A stretch of 64,000 nt of DNA from Symbiodinium natans (GCA_905221605.1 CAJNDS010001302.1:513501-577500), one strand, 5' to 3'. Numbered from the stretch's first letter, positions 28,833 to 39,423 are shown. Translations and numbers: made by a program. The notes: generated by a model not told the origin, from the sequence alone.

Positions 28833-29113
28833 ACCCAGAATCGGAGCAAGCGGAATCGGAGCAAGCGCCACTTGCGAAGGATATGAAGCTGGCAGCTGCA
28901 CATCTTACGGACAACGGCGTGTTTTCCATCTGCAACGCTACACTGTATGCATCTTATGCTACACCCTCGTTGCTGGATTCGGTGATCCGGGGCCATGGCA
29001 GAGTAGATCTCCTCCATGTCGACATACAGCGTCTGAGCCTGACATGGAGCAACTGTTGGAGGTCTATTTTCAAGTTCCAATCCCTGTACAACCCTCTGAC
29101 CCCTAAACCCTAG
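28833..29113 (+). CDS. FkbM-like methyltransferase fragment
   Basis: After CTCGCGGTAG the frame contains LAKDMKLAAAHLTDNGVFSI and a segment RVDLLHVDIQ, which matches the VDLLxxDIQ(G.E) signature of FkbM-type SAM-dependent methyltransferases. At 29029 the natural continuation moves to another frame (ASEPDMEQLLEVYFQVPIPV), implying a one-base loss or a missed splice site. A 15-bp unit GAATCGGAGCAAGCG is duplicated at 28838-28867. Likely a gene fragment or pseudogene. Confidence 0.45.
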
Positions 29114-29362
29114 AAACCCGAAACACCCTATACACCCTATAAACCCTGTAAACCCTACATACACCCTAGAAACCCTAAGAAAACTCTAGAAACACTGCGA
29201 ACCCTATAAACCGCCCATCAATCCTCTAAACCTTATATACACCCTAGAAACCCTAGAAAAACTCTAGAAACCCTGTACAACCCCCCCCCCCCCCCCCCCC
29301 CCCCCCCCAAATCCACCCCCTGAACCCTGAACCCTGAACCCTAAACCCTAAACCATAAACCC

Positions 29363-29456
29363 CTGAGGCGCGCCGAGCTGCCGCTGTTCCAAGGAAGCCA
29401 ACTCCTCCGGAGCGTGCGGCGCGTACATGTGGGGACGCACTCCAGGCCTCTCTTAC
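29363..29456 (+). CDS. Exon-like island RRAELPLFQ
   Basis: CCCTAAA units on the left; GTATAGGG and TTTAGGG-type on the right. The frame LRRAELPLFQGSQLLRSVRR, VHVGTHSRPLL is open throughout. Confidence 0.4.
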
Positions 29457-29667
29457 GTATAGGGTTCAGGATTTAGGGTTTAGGGTTTAGGGTTCAGGGT
29501 TCAGGATTTAGGGTTCAGGGTTCAGGGTTTAGGGTTTAGGGTTTAGGGTTCCCCCCCCCTCCCCCTGTCTCCTTTTTAAGGGCTTAGGGGTTTGGGGTTT
29601 TAGGGTTCAGGCCCCCCGGTCTCTTTGGTTTAGGGTTTTTGGATTTTATGGTTTTAGGGTTCTGAAG

Positions 29668-29785
29668 TTCTAGGTTCTTGGGTTCTAGGGTTCTAGGGTT
29701 CTAGGGTGCCAGGGTTCTAGGGTTCTAGGGTTCTAGGGTTCTAGGGTTCTAGGGTTCTCGGGTTCTAGGGTTCTAGGGTTCTAGG
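29668..29785 (+). repeat. GGGTTCTA 8-mer array
   Basis: About 15 units of GGGTTCTA, an octamer variant in a homogeneous block. Confidence 0.9.
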
Positions 29786-29929
29786 AGCTTAGAGTTTACA
29801 GTTTAGGCCCTGTTTTGTTGTCAGGCCTCAGGGCTTTTTAGGTTTAGGGGCTTCGGTGTCTTTGTTCATAGAACCCGGGGGGGATGCATGAGAAGACTAC
29901 CTTGTTTGGTTCTGTAGTCCTAAAGTCTA

Positions 29930-30033
29930 AACCCTAAACCCTAAACCCAATACCCCTAAACCCTAAACCCTAAACCCTAAACCCTAAACCCTAAACCCTA
30001 AACCCTAAACCCTAAACCCTAAACCCTAAACCC
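29930..30033 (-). repeat. CCCTAAA array, about 13 units
   Basis: Ends immediately before CTATTCAG, the left border of the next island. Confidence 0.95.
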
Positions 30034-30040
30034 TATTCAG

Positions 30041-30197
30041 GCTCATTCACCGGCACCTTCGCGTCTGGCTCCAACTCCTTGGCTTCCAACTCGACTTCGA
30101 CCTGTCGCCCCTGAGCTTCGTGCGCTCCGCCTTCGGCCCCATTCCCACGAACGACGGGCTCCTAGCAGCCCACCGACATGGCGAAAGAGAGTCGGAG
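30041..30197 (+). CDS. Exon-like island, 52 codons
   Basis: CCCTAAACCCTATTCAG on the left, GAG then GTTTAGGG on the right. The frame LIHRHLRVWLQLLGFQLDFD, LSPLSFVRSAFGPIPTNDGL, LAAHRHGERESE is open. A model case of CCCTAAA, AG, exon, GT, TTTAGGG order. No family recognised. Confidence 0.55.
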
Positions 30198-30297
30198 GTT
30201 TAGGGTTTAGGGTTTAGGGTTTAGGGTTTAGGGTTTAGGGTTTAGGGTTTAGGGTTTAGGGTTTAGGGTTTAGGGTTTAGGGTTTAGGGTTTAGGGC
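30198..30297 (+). repeat. TTTAGGG array, about 14 units
   Basis: Perfect heptamers starting at the GT border of the preceding island. Followed at 30327-30351 by a (GT)n microsatellite. Confidence 0.95.
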
Positions 30298-30439
30298 TTT
30301 TGCTGCCTTTTGCTTTCATGTTGGGGTGTGTGTGTGTGTGTGTGTGTGTGTCATGCTGGACTAGGGTCTTTAGGGTTCATAACAGGGTCTAGGGTGCAGG
30401 GTCGAGGGCTGGAGGGTGGCTATTCCGGGTCCTCCTAAG

Positions 30440-30545
30440 TGTCCGAAAATAGGGGTACCCTTTTCGGGGGACCCTTTAATTAAGGGGATTCTATTCTCTA
30501 TTCTATTTGGGGTAAAAAGGGGTACCTCTATTGTGGGAAATGCCC
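30440..30545. mobile_element. GGGCATTTCCCA family inverted-repeat element
   Basis: Left end GTCCGAAAATAGGGGTACCC and right end GGGGTACCTCTATTGTGGGA followed by AATGCCC are inverted repeats. A related piece is at 43620. Confidence 0.55.
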
Positions 30546-30805
30546 AAATAGCTTTTTTGACAAAACAAGTTAGCACAAGTTAGACGAAGCTTTTGGATTT
30601 TGTTCGTGTCGTCTTTGTCCTTTGAACTTCGCGTGGACTACATGTGTGTGTGTGAGAGAGAGAGAAGTAGTTGTATATAGCAGGTGTATGCTTGTTGCTT
30701 GAATGGACTTCCCAAGCAAATGCATCATCTTTTTGCGTCTACTTGCTAGTTCTTAAACCCTAAACCCTAAACCCTAAACCCTAAACCTGTTTTTGAACTT
30801 GCCAG

Positions 30806-30847
30806 GTGGTTGACACTCCTGGTCGAATACTGCAGAAGGGGTTGGAG
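30806..30847 (+). CDS. 14-codon exon with DTPGR motif
   Basis: CCCTAAA units, then ACTTGCCAG, 14 whole codons reading VVDTPGRILQKGLE, then GTTTAGGG. DTPG occurs as the G3 motif of GTPases and TPGR as motif Ib of DEAD-box helicases. The exon is too short to choose, but the motif with clean borders makes chance less likely. Confidence 0.45.
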
Positions 30848-31425
30848 GTTTAGGGTCTACTGCGGCTTTCGAGTCTTTATAGGGGCCGCGAAACCTCTAA
30901 ACCCTCAAGCAATTATGCACCCTAAACCCTCCACCCCTGAACTCCAAGCCCTAAACCCCTAACCCCTAAACCCGCAAACCCCTCACCCTTCGCACTGAAC
31001 CCCAAACCCTAAACCTCTAAACCCCTAAACCTTTAACCCCAAGCCCTAAACCATAAACCCCAAACCCTTACAGGGCCCATGAGATGGTTCAGCGCTTTGG
31101 GGGCTTCAGAGGGATCACCGTTTAGGGTTTAGGGTTTAGGGTTTAGGGTTTCGGGTTTAGGGTTGAGGGTTTGGGGTTTTAAGTCTACATTTCTCAGGCA
31201 TTGCCCCTCGGCAGTGTTCGCATAAGCTGCCGCTCATGGTTGGAGTGAGTCTGACGCCGCAATCCTATCCCAACCCTATAAACCCTAAACCCTATAAACC
31301 CTAAACCCTGAACCCTAAACCCTAAACCCTAAACCCTAACCCTAAATCCTACGCCCTAAACCCTAAACCGCTGGCTACGCTTTGCCCTTGCAGTTGTCGG
31401 ATCGAGAGAGCCAGCCGCGCCTCCA

Positions 31426-32872
31426 ATGCTGCGAGTCTGGCTGCCTTCGGGACGAGAGCTTGCCGCGCTGGCCGTGCCAACGGAGGACTTGAGGTCTGTG
31501 ATACTCGGTAGTTTTGGGACATTGTCTATTTTCCTTATCGGGCTTCTAAGAGAATCATATTCAGGAGCATTTTTCAGAGGGCTTTCAGGGCCATCCTAGG
31601 ATAGACCTGAAGTGCCTCTTGCGCACGCGGCACGGCTACCCTGTGTGCCTTCAAGAGCTCCTTCGGGCTGAGGGCTGCTTGGAGAATGGTGCTCTTCTGG
31701 ATGGTCCTGTTGACCTGCAGCTGGTGGTGTTGTCGGTCTTAGGCCTTGACAAGATGCCTCAGGCGGCAGTGGAGCTTCTAGGTAGGGCCTTGGGAGATGA
31801 TGTAATTTTCCCTTATTGGGTCTAAGAGGATGCCCATTCTAAAGAGGGCTTGAAGGGCCATCCTAGGCTCCTGGAGTACGCAGCCGGGACAGGCCATGTT
31901 GAAGTTGCGTCGGCTCTGCTGGAAGCTGGTGCCGACAAGAACTTCCAGGGCGCGGGGCACATGACCGCTCTCATGCGTGCATCGGAACGGGGCCACGTTG
32001 AGGTGGTGCGCCTGCTGCTGGAAGCCGGCGCTGACAAGAACTTCCAGGGCGCCTGGGGCATGACCGCTCTCACTCGTGCATCGGCTCAAGGCCACGTTGA
32101 GACAGTGCGTCTGCTGCTGGAAGCAGGCGCGGACACGAACTTGAGCGAGATCCTGGGCACAGACACCATGACTGCTCTCATGTTTGCATCTTCACACGGT
32201 CACGTTGAGATTGCGCGCCTGCTGCTGGAAGCCGGTGCTGACAAGAACCATCAGGACGAGTCCGGCGTGACCGCTCTCATGGTCGCCTCTCGCAAGGGCC
32301 ACGTTGAGATTGTACGCTTGCTACTGGAAGCTGGTGCCGACAAGGACTTCCAGAGCAGCTCCGGCCTGACCGCGCTCATGCACGCAATGGAAGGTGGCCA
32401 CGTTGAGATTGTACGCTTGCTGCTGGAAGCGGATGCTGACAGGAATTTCCAAGACGAGCCAGACATGCCCACTCTCCTGCACAGCCGATCCGACATGCCC
32501 GCGCTCATGCACGCACCTTGCCCTCGCAGCGTGCCTGCAAGGCAGCTCCCCACTGGTGGGCCCCAGCGCGCGTACATGCCCGCGGGAGGCACGCTTGCCG
32601 TGACCTACCGGAACTTCACGACGACCATGCCGGGGAACTTGGATCACTCGAAGGGTCACTTCGCCAGCAGTAGAATTTTGCCGACTTTGCCATCTTCTTC
32701 TCGTTGCCCAGCTTTTGTCGAAGCAACCCGTCAACCCGTCGGTAGCACCGTAGAAGATATACAGCAGAAAGTGAAAATGGCAACTGCCCCAATCCCCCAA
32801 AGCTCCCCTCATCCCCCCGGAACCCGAACCCCTAAACCCCAGACCCTGCACTCTAAAACCCTAAAACTCTAA
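31426..32872 (+). CDS. Ubiquitin-like / ankyrin-repeat protein (three exons inferred)
   Basis: TTTGCCCTTGCAG ending at 31393 is a likely trans- or cis-splice acceptor; ATG is at 31426. Inferred exons 31426-31507, 31605-31781 and 31884-32872 give about 415 residues. The N-terminal part (MLRVWLPSGRELAALAV; HGYPVCLQELLRAEGCLENG; LDGPVDLQLVVL) resembles the ubiquitin-like N-termini of dinoflagellate ankyrin proteins. Six ankyrin repeats follow, each with GHVE.VRLLLEAGADKN and TALM.AS. The C-terminal 140 or so residues are Pro/Ser-rich and run into CCCTAAA-type sequence, so the true end may differ. Ankyrin repeats mediate protein binding; partner unknown. Two copies of one short element form both introns. 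Confidence 0.75.
31508..31604. mobile_element. GGTAG...CATCCTAG element as intron 1 of the ankyrin gene
   Basis: The element proper ends CCATCCTAG at 31599. Splicing from GT at 31508 to AG at 31603-31604 joins CTCG to ACCTGAAG in frame (VILDLKCLL). Using the AG at the element end would give an immediate stop. The interior matches copies at 18527 and 31782. Confidence 0.65.
31782..31883. mobile_element. GGTAG...CATCCTAG element as intron 2 of the ankyrin gene
   Basis: The repeat copy spans about 31782-31866. The left end CTAGGTAGGGCCTT and right end AAGGGCCATCCTAG are imperfect inverted repeats. Splicing GT 31782 to AG 31882-31883 (GAGTACGCAG) keeps frame (VELL to AGTGHVEV). An in-frame TAA at 31823-31825 shows the segment cannot be coding. 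Confidence 0.65.
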
Positions 32873-32890
32873 ACCCTAAACCCTAAACAG

Positions 32891-32982
32891 AGTAAAGGAA
32901 AGTGGTTCGCCCCCGGCGAGGCGCTGCCACCCGGCTTCGTGGTCACCTCCCACCCAGGGGGCCACACCATCCCCCAGGAATT
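32891..32982 (+). CDS. Exon-like island SKGKWFAPGE
   Basis: CCCTAAACAG precedes. The frame is SKGKWFAPGEALPPGFVVTS, then HPGGHTIPQE, before GTGTGGG. It may belong to the ankyrin gene or to another. Family not recognised. Confidence 0.45.
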
Positions 32983-32999
32983 GTGTGGGTTTTTGGAGG

Positions 33000-33410
33000 G
33001 GCGTTTTGGGGGGTTAGGGGTTTTAGGGGTTGGGGTTTAGGTCTACGTTAGTGCTTTAAAAGGGTAGATGTTATATGTATATGTATATATGTATATATAT
33101 ATATACTGTCACATAAATATGCGAACTCTAAACCTATGACATCTTGCAGTACTTCCTTTTGGTGCTTGAACTGGCGCGGGGCAATGTGGCAGGGACGTGA
33201 AATTCGCTGCTATTAGGACTAGGGTGCGTTGAAAAGCATGTGTCCGCTTCGTGCAAGGAGAGTTCGATGACGACGATGACGATGATGACGATGATGCTTG
33301 GAGCGATGACGATGCTAACCCTCAACCCCAAACCCTAACAAGAAACCCTCAACCCTAAACCCCCAAAGCTCCACAAACGATCTACGAAACCCTAAACCCT
33401 AAACCCTAAA
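33000..33410. other. AT-rich and triplet-repeat stretch
   Basis: Holds an alternating TATA tract (33070-33106) and a GATGAC/GATGATGAC triplet run (33266-33312). No gene supported. Confidence 0.6.
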
Positions 33411-33420
33411 CCCGAAATAG

Positions 33421-33530
33421 GAGCACCACGGCATGACGGACAAAGCCCGGGAGATCTTTGGGACCAACGCCAGCGCGCCGGCGCCGGCGCTGGGTTTTGG
33501 AGGGCCTCCACGCCCGCAAAGACGCCCCCT
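33421..33530 (+). CDS. Exon-like island EHHGMTDKAREI
   Basis: CCCTAAA units and CGAAATAG on the left. The frame EHHGMTDKAREIFGTNASAP continues Ala/Pro/Gly-rich. CCCTAAA repeats follow. Function unknown. Confidence 0.4.
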
Positions 33531-33747
33531 AAACCCTAAGCCCTAAACCCTAAACCCTAAACCCTAAACCCTAAACTGGGAGGAGTTGGATGGAGAGTTG
33601 GGTTCCGGTTCTACTGTAGAATAATGGGATCATAATGCGGGCGCTTAGTGTCTACTATTACATATATGTATATGTGTTATACATATATATATATATACAC
33701 ACACAAAACATACTTGAACATGTTGGTTTTTGGTTTTTGCAAAACAG

Positions 33748-33865
33748 TATTGATTTCGTGAGCACCACAAATAGTGAGGACGTCTGGTGTGAGGTGCACG
33801 GTTTCGGGTGCGGTCAGCTGAGGAAGAGCAAGACGGGCAAGAAGAAGAACGGCTTCTGTTGCTAA
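33748..33865 (+). CDS. Terminal exon with lysine-rich tail ending in CC
   Basis: After TTTTTGCAAAACAG the frame IDFVSTTNSEDVWCEVHGFG, CGQLRKSKTGKKKNGFCC ends at TAA 33863-33865. A polybasic tail followed by a C-terminal CC is typical of doubly geranylgeranylated Rab GTPases. The GTPase core is not seen, so this is a suggestion only. Confidence 0.4.
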
Positions 33866-34399
33866 GCACAGGGAATTCAAGGCAGGTTACGGGAGCCCCT
33901 TAAAGGGTTCAAGTACTTCAGTAGTCAAGTTCATCCCCTTGTGATCCGTGCACAAGTGCAATATCTAGCACACAGCAGCGTTGTAAGACAGCAGCTTGGG
34001 TCGGTTGGTTCATTTGTGGAACGCGGCTTGCACGCATGCTGTGCTTGGCTTTTCTTCGCAGCCCTTGAACAAGATTTGTTCAATCTCCGCCCGCTGGATG
34101 GGCTTCGTAGGGTTTAGGGTCGAGGGCCTTGAGCCGACGGCTTCTTTGCTGGTGTTTTTAGTTTTCGATGGGTTCTACAGCTAGTCATCGGGCCGACGAC
34201 CGAGCAGCCTCTCTAAAAGTTGCCAGTTCCAAGGCCTACGCCCCAAACATCCCCAAACACTGAAGCCCTAAGACCTATACACTCTAGAGACTCGACCTGT
34301 GTCCCTGTGTGTAGGCAATTGTGGTATATCTCCGCCAATCTCCAAATGCAGGGCAGTGGCTCTTTGCTACTTTCTGAGGGCCCGCATGAGCCAGGTGGG

Positions 34400-34692
34400 G
34401 GGAGGGGGGGTGAATCCAGTGTCTCAGACGAGTTGCTGCTCGATTCTCACTTCGCTGATGATGGCATCAGTGTGTCTCAAGTGCCAGCTATAATGTCACA
34501 TTCCGAGCGACATGGGGAATGCTGCTCTTACGTGCTTTGTCTCTCTGCCTTTCAGTGCGGTTCGCCGCGGAGACACCCTTGTGGAGGGCCAGAGGGCCAA
34601 AGCCTGGAGCCCTGGCCGCTGCCGGGTCAAAAGCACCTGCTCCATAGGGACGCTGACAGACTGCAACTAGCGCGAGTTGAAAGACGGGAGCA

Positions 34693-34696
<4 letters not shown>
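34400..34696 (+). CDS. Candidate exons before a (CT)n tract
   Basis: SSVSDELLLDSHFADDGISV is open before GTGCCAG. A strong acceptor GTCTCTCTGCCTTTCAG then precedes an open segment, with several frames possible; AVRRGDTLVEGQRAKAWSPG to TAG near 34670 is codon-like. A (CT)n microsatellite follows at 34698-34732. Product not recognised. Confidence 0.35.
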
Positions 34697-34735
<39 letters not shown>

Positions 34736-35578
34736 CCTAAGGTGACTAAGGTGCGCAACACCCTAAACCCTAAACCATCCTAAACCTAAAACCCCTCCCT
34801 CCTCTCCTTCACTCTCCTTCTCTGAAACGAGGAGGGGAGCGGTCCGCTGGGCAGAGTCTTGAGTGATCCAACGTCCTTGCCGGAAGCCCCAACACACCTA
34901 CAAGCCAAAACACGTTGCATCCCCGACCCAAAACCTTAAACCCCTCTAAACACCTTTACTCACTCAAAATCATAAGCAGATCCATAAGCAGTAAACCCTG
35001 AACCTAAATCCTTAGGGTTTAGGGTTTAGGGTTTGGGGGTTAGGGTTTAGGGTTTAGGGTTTAGGGTTTAGGGTTTTTATCTTTCTGTTTTTTAACCTCA
35101 AGCCCTAGGTGAGTTGAGAAGCCTCTGAAGCAATCACACCTGCCAGGCCGGTGCTGTGGGCGCTGGCAAGCTGCCACTCCTGAAGGCGCTGAGCCTTTTG
35201 GGGTTTTGGGGGTTTAGGGTTTAGGGTTTAGGGTTTAGGGGGTTTTGGAAATTCAGGGGTTTAAGGGTGTAGGGGTGTAGGGGTGTAAGGGCCCAGGACT
35301 TAGGATTTGGGTGTTCTGATTCTGAACTAGGGCCCCTTGTCCGGGGTCTGTCCTGGGTGCAAACAGTTCCGTGTGTGAACTGGCGCTTCATCAAGAAGGC
35401 CCTTAAACCGTAAACCTCAAATCTTAAACCCTAAACCCCAATCCCTAAACCCTAAACCCTAAACCCTAAACTCTAAACCCTAAACCCTAAACCCTAAACT
35501 CTAAAACCCAAACCCTAAAACCCAAAAGCCCTAAACCCTGACCCCGTCAGAGAGAGGCAACTTCAAGTGTCACAGTCC

Positions 35579-35650
35579 GGTTTGGGGTTTAGGGTTTAGG
35601 GTTTAGGGTTTAGGGTTTAGGGTTTAGGGTTTAGGGTTTAGGGTTTAGGG
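35579..35650 (+). repeat. TTTAGGG array, about 10 units
   Basis: Follows a short island (35547-35578) bordered by CCCGTCAG and GTTTGGGG. Confidence 0.9.
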
Positions 35651-35974
35651 ATTGGGGTTTAGGGTTTAAGATTTGAGGTTTACGGTTTACGGTTTAGGGT
35701 TTAGGGTTTAGGGTTTAGGGTTTGGCGGCTTAGCGGCTTAGCGGCGTAGCGGCTTGAAGCGTGGCATGAAGCCCATAGACCGAAGCGCCAGACCCCTCAG
35801 GTTCTGGCCCTCAACCCCACAAACCCTTGTCAGAGCTCGGAGACGGGCAAGTGCCAGCGTCGTCTTCGTACCGCCATTCTCCCCTGAACCCGTAGTTTTG
35901 AACCCTAAACCCTAAACCCTACACCCTATACACCCTAAACCCTACACCCTACACCTTACACCTTACACCCGAAA

Positions 35975-36085
35975 CCCTAAACCCTAAACCCTAACCCTAA
36001 ACCCTAAACCCTAAACCCTAAACCCTAAACCCTAAACCCTAAACCCTAAACCCTAAACCCTAAACCCTAAACCCTAAACCCTAGG
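35975..36085 (-). repeat. CCCTAAA array, about 15 units
   Basis: Homogeneous array leading into GGTTCCAG, the left border of the next island. Confidence 0.95.
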
Positions 36086-36092
36086 TTCCAGA

Positions 36093-36182
36093 GCCGGTGA
36101 TCATCCGGTGATCCGCCAGCCGGTTTTCGAAGGGTTTGCGGTCTGCGTATGGCAGAAGGTGTTCACACCAAAATCTCCCTAA
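36093..36182 (+). CDS. Possible terminal exon
   Basis: The frame AGDHPVIRQPVFEGFAVCVW, QKVFTPKSP ends at TAA (36180-36182). It lies between CCCTAAA on the left and TTTAGGG on the right. Confidence 0.45.
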   Translation, partial: AGDHPVIRQPVFEGFAVCVWQKVFTPKSP

Positions 36183-36544
36183 ATGGAAGGAGAAGGCTAG
36201 GGTTTAGGGTTTAGGGTTTAGGATTTAGGGATTCGGGTTTAGGGTTCAGGATTTAGGGTTTAGGGTTTAGGGTTTGTTAGTTTATAGGGGTTAGGGTTTA
36301 AGGTTTCAGGGTGACCCACAAGGAAGTCACAAACCCCTAAGCCCTGGCCCACCTTCTGGCCAAATACTCTCTGCGAAAGGCAGGTCTCACTGGTAGCGCT
36401 CCACAGCCTTTGAACTGTTTAGTTCGGGGTTGGGCCTTTATCCCTAAACCCTAACACCTGAACCCCAAGCCCTAAACCCTAAGCCCTAAGCCCTACACCC
36501 GAAACTAAACCCTCTAGGGTTTGGGGTTTTGGGGTTTAAGGTTT

Positions 36545-36640
36545 TGGGGTCGTGGTGTCCGCGCTCAGTGTGGGCATTGTGGTCACTGCTCTCCGGCATC
36601 CCAGCAGAAACAGCGCCGAATTTTCGGGAATGGACGGGTG
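36545..36640 (+). CDS. Exon-like island with hydrophobic segment
   Basis: One frame reads VVSALSVGIVVTALRHPSRN and SAEFSGMDG before a TGA, which would be a membrane-spanning stretch and a short polar tail. Another frame is also open. Weak border signals. Confidence 0.3.
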
Positions 36641-38094
36641 ACTTACAAGAGTTTAGGGTTTAGGGCTGCCCTAGGGTTCCAAAGCAAGCCCTTTGTGTCA
36701 AACTTTGTGTGTCCCTGGACCCCATAAGCCCTAAATTGCCCGAAATCCCGAAACACGCCCTTTGCGTGCCCTATTCCGAAAAAGCCCTCAATCCGAAACC
36801 CTTCCCTTCCACGTTAAGAGTCTCCTGAAACCCCGAACCCTATACAAACTGAGGAGGATTCTAAACCCTAAACCCTAAATCCTAAATCCTAAACGTGTGT
36901 TTTTTGATTTATTCGGTTACTTCCGGGCTCTCTGGCATAGGGCTCCTCCGGGCCACTACATGCGAAGCCCTAACCCCTGGCCAACCTCAAAACACCCTAA
37001 ACCCTAAACCCTAATAAGCCCAAACAAAAAACACTAACCCACCCAGAAAAGCCTTAAATCATGGCGTAAGAGCAAGGATGAAAGACCCTGAGCCTTAAGG
37101 CTCAAGGCGTCTAGGGTTTAGGGTTAGGGTTGAGGGTTGAGGGTCGAGGGTTTAGGGTTTAGTGCCTGCAGTCGACGTGGCGAGGTCGGTCCCAACTTTG
37201 GGCTTTTTCGGGGGGCTTCGGGTTTCGGGTTTAGGGGTTTAGGGTGTTCAGGGTTTAGGGTTAGGGTTATATAGATTTCAGAGTTTTGGGTTAAAGATTT
37301 AGGGCCGGGGTACAACAAAGGGCCAGAAACTCAGAGAAGATACTGAGGGAATGTACCTGAAACCCTAAACCCTAAACCCTAAACCCTAAACCCTAAACCC
37401 TAAACCTGGTGCTTCGGGATGTAGGGGTCGGGGCATTGGGGCCCTTAGGAGGGTTTAGGGTTGAGGCTTTTAGCCCTAAATCGTAAAGCCTTAATTATCA
37501 CAAGCCTTCTTACGGTGTTAGAAGCAAGCCTTGCGTATGACCCCAAACCCGAAGGAGGTGCTGTACAGCATCGCCCGATTACTTTACATAGAGGGTTGAC
37601 TGTTAAGGGTTTAGGGTTTAGGGTTTAGGTTTTAGGGTTTAGGGTTTAGGGCTACCTCCCCACCAAGAACTTGCAATCAAGCCATATGATGCCCTGGCGG
37701 CCATTATACTCTATCCACTCCATACGCTCTACAAACCTAGAAATCATAAAATAGAGTCTGTTCAACCCTAGAATACCTGAGCCATATCAGTGTAAACCCT
37801 AGAAACCCCAACCATCTGCAACCTATGAGCCCTCTATAAACCCGAAAGATCCTCGAAACGCTCTAAACCCCAACCCTAAACACCTTGCAAAACCTCGAGC
37901 CCTGTAAGCCACACAAGCCCTGAAAAAGCCCGAAAAGCCAAAACCTAAAACCCTAAACCCTAAAAACCCTAAAACCCTAAAACCCTAAACCCTAAACCCG
38001 AGCCCTCTCCTTACAAACCCCAAAAACCCTACAAGCCCTAGAAGCCCGAGAGACCCAGAACCCCCGAAAACTGGGCGCCCCTATAAACAAGCCC

Positions 38095-38640
38095 AGCGCC
38101 GAGGTGGAGACTCGCCGGTGGAGCCTCGGCTGTTATAGCTTAGGGCTTAAGCTTGTTTTGGTTTTGCACTATTCATTAATTATTATTACTGCCATTTATT
38201 GTGAATACTTTTGTTTGGGGGCCAGGGGGCGGCGGTTGGGGGGGGGGGGGGTAGGGTCTAGGGTTTCAGGGTTCAGGGCGAGCTTTTGCCTTAGTTCTGA
38301 ACCTCACCCATCCCCCACCCTAGACTCTAGTCTATGATTTTGCTTGTTGGCTAGGGGCGTGTCGGTTTAGGCTAGCGCTATAGGTGCCCTCTACAAAGAA
38401 ACTACACTTGCGCAAACAACGTCTTGTCCGGAGAGAAGTCTTTTTGCGCAGAGGAGTATATAGACTAAATGATGCTTCCTTTTGGCAGCCCTTTAGGCTT
38501 CTAGGTTGGGATGTTCCCCCTTATACTAACATTCACTAGGGGGGTACTACAATCCTCATTAAGGACTGTTCGTATCAGGGGGAACATCCCAACTTATAGG
38601 GCAACACGCGGGCAAATAACCTTATTTTGTCTGCGGCGAG
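38095..38640. other. Mostly unique stretch with one TIR element
   Basis: Contains AT-rich sequence near 38160-38215, a G tract, and the element at 38505-38592. No exon with good borders seen. Confidence 0.4.
38505..38592. mobile_element. TTGGGATGTTCCCCC family MITE, copy 1
   Basis: Ends GTTGGGATGTTCCCCCTTAT and its near-perfect inverted counterpart ending GGGGGAACATCCCAAC. 88 bp, non-coding. Confidence 0.75.
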
Positions 38641-38948
38641 AAAGAACCCCAACCGAAGCCAGACCCTAAAACCTAAAACCCTAAACCCTAAAGCCCTAAA
38701 ACCCAAAACCCTAAAACCCGAAAGGCCGAAGACCCTAAAACCCTAAAACCCTCAACCCTAAGCCCTAGACCCTAAACGCTCAACCCTGCATCCGCAACCC
38801 CAAGATCTTGACCCGAAAGCCTTGAGCCCTCAACCCTGAGGCGTGCCTCTCCAGCACCGACCAGCTACTTGGATTCTGCAGTTTAGCGGAACATGTGGCG
38901 AGGTGGTTTAGGGTTTAGGGTTTAGGGTTTAGGGTTTAGTGTTGGGCT

Positions 38949-39031
38949 GGGGTACTAGAATCCCTATTCAGGGACTGTTAGTATAGGGGGAACATCCCAA
39001 GTTTAGTTAGTGTAGGGGGGGAACATCCCAC
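38949..39031. mobile_element. TTGGGATGTTCCCCC family, half copy plus repeated tail
   Basis: Only the right half (TACTAGAATCCCTATTCAGG to GGGGGAACATCCCAAG) is present, followed by a second short tail GTGTAGGGGGGGAACATCCC. A truncated or rearranged copy. Confidence 0.55.
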
Positions 39032-39117
39032 GTTTAGGTGTTGGAGGTTTGAGTTTGGGATCTATTTTCGAGCTCACGGGTTGGGAACGTTGCAAGGTTG
39101 AGTTTTAGGGCTTGGGA

Positions 39118-39190
39118 AACCCTAAACCCTAAACCCTAAACCCTAAACCCTAAACCCTAAACCCTAAACCCTAAACCCTAAACCCTAAAC
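39118..39190 (-). repeat. CCCTAAA array, about 10 units
   Basis: Homogeneous array. Confidence 0.95.
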
Positions 39191-39423
39191 TAGGGCGTGG
39201 CCCCTAGGGCTGGTATGAAGTCCTGCATGGAGGTGTGTGTGCTTTGAGCTTCAGGACTTGGCCAGGTTGCAAGACTTACGGGGCAGGCCTTAGGGCTTTT
39301 GGGGTTTAGGGTTTAGGGCTTAGGGTTTAGGATTCTTCATATGCTGTTTTGACCCTAAACCTCAAGCCTCACAGAGTTGTCAAGAAAAGCCATGGTTGGC
39401 CTGCTCCCGCCTAGGCCAGCCGT

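Noticed and set aside
31508-31866. Non-canonical (TA-AG or GT-TA) splicing of the ankyrin introns
   Set aside because: The element ends alone suggested it, but AG sites 5 and 17 nt downstream give in-frame GT-AG introns, a simpler reading.
34698-34732. CRISPR-like or regulatory array
   Set aside because: It is a plain (CT)n microsatellite. No spaced direct repeats with unique spacers occur in the window.
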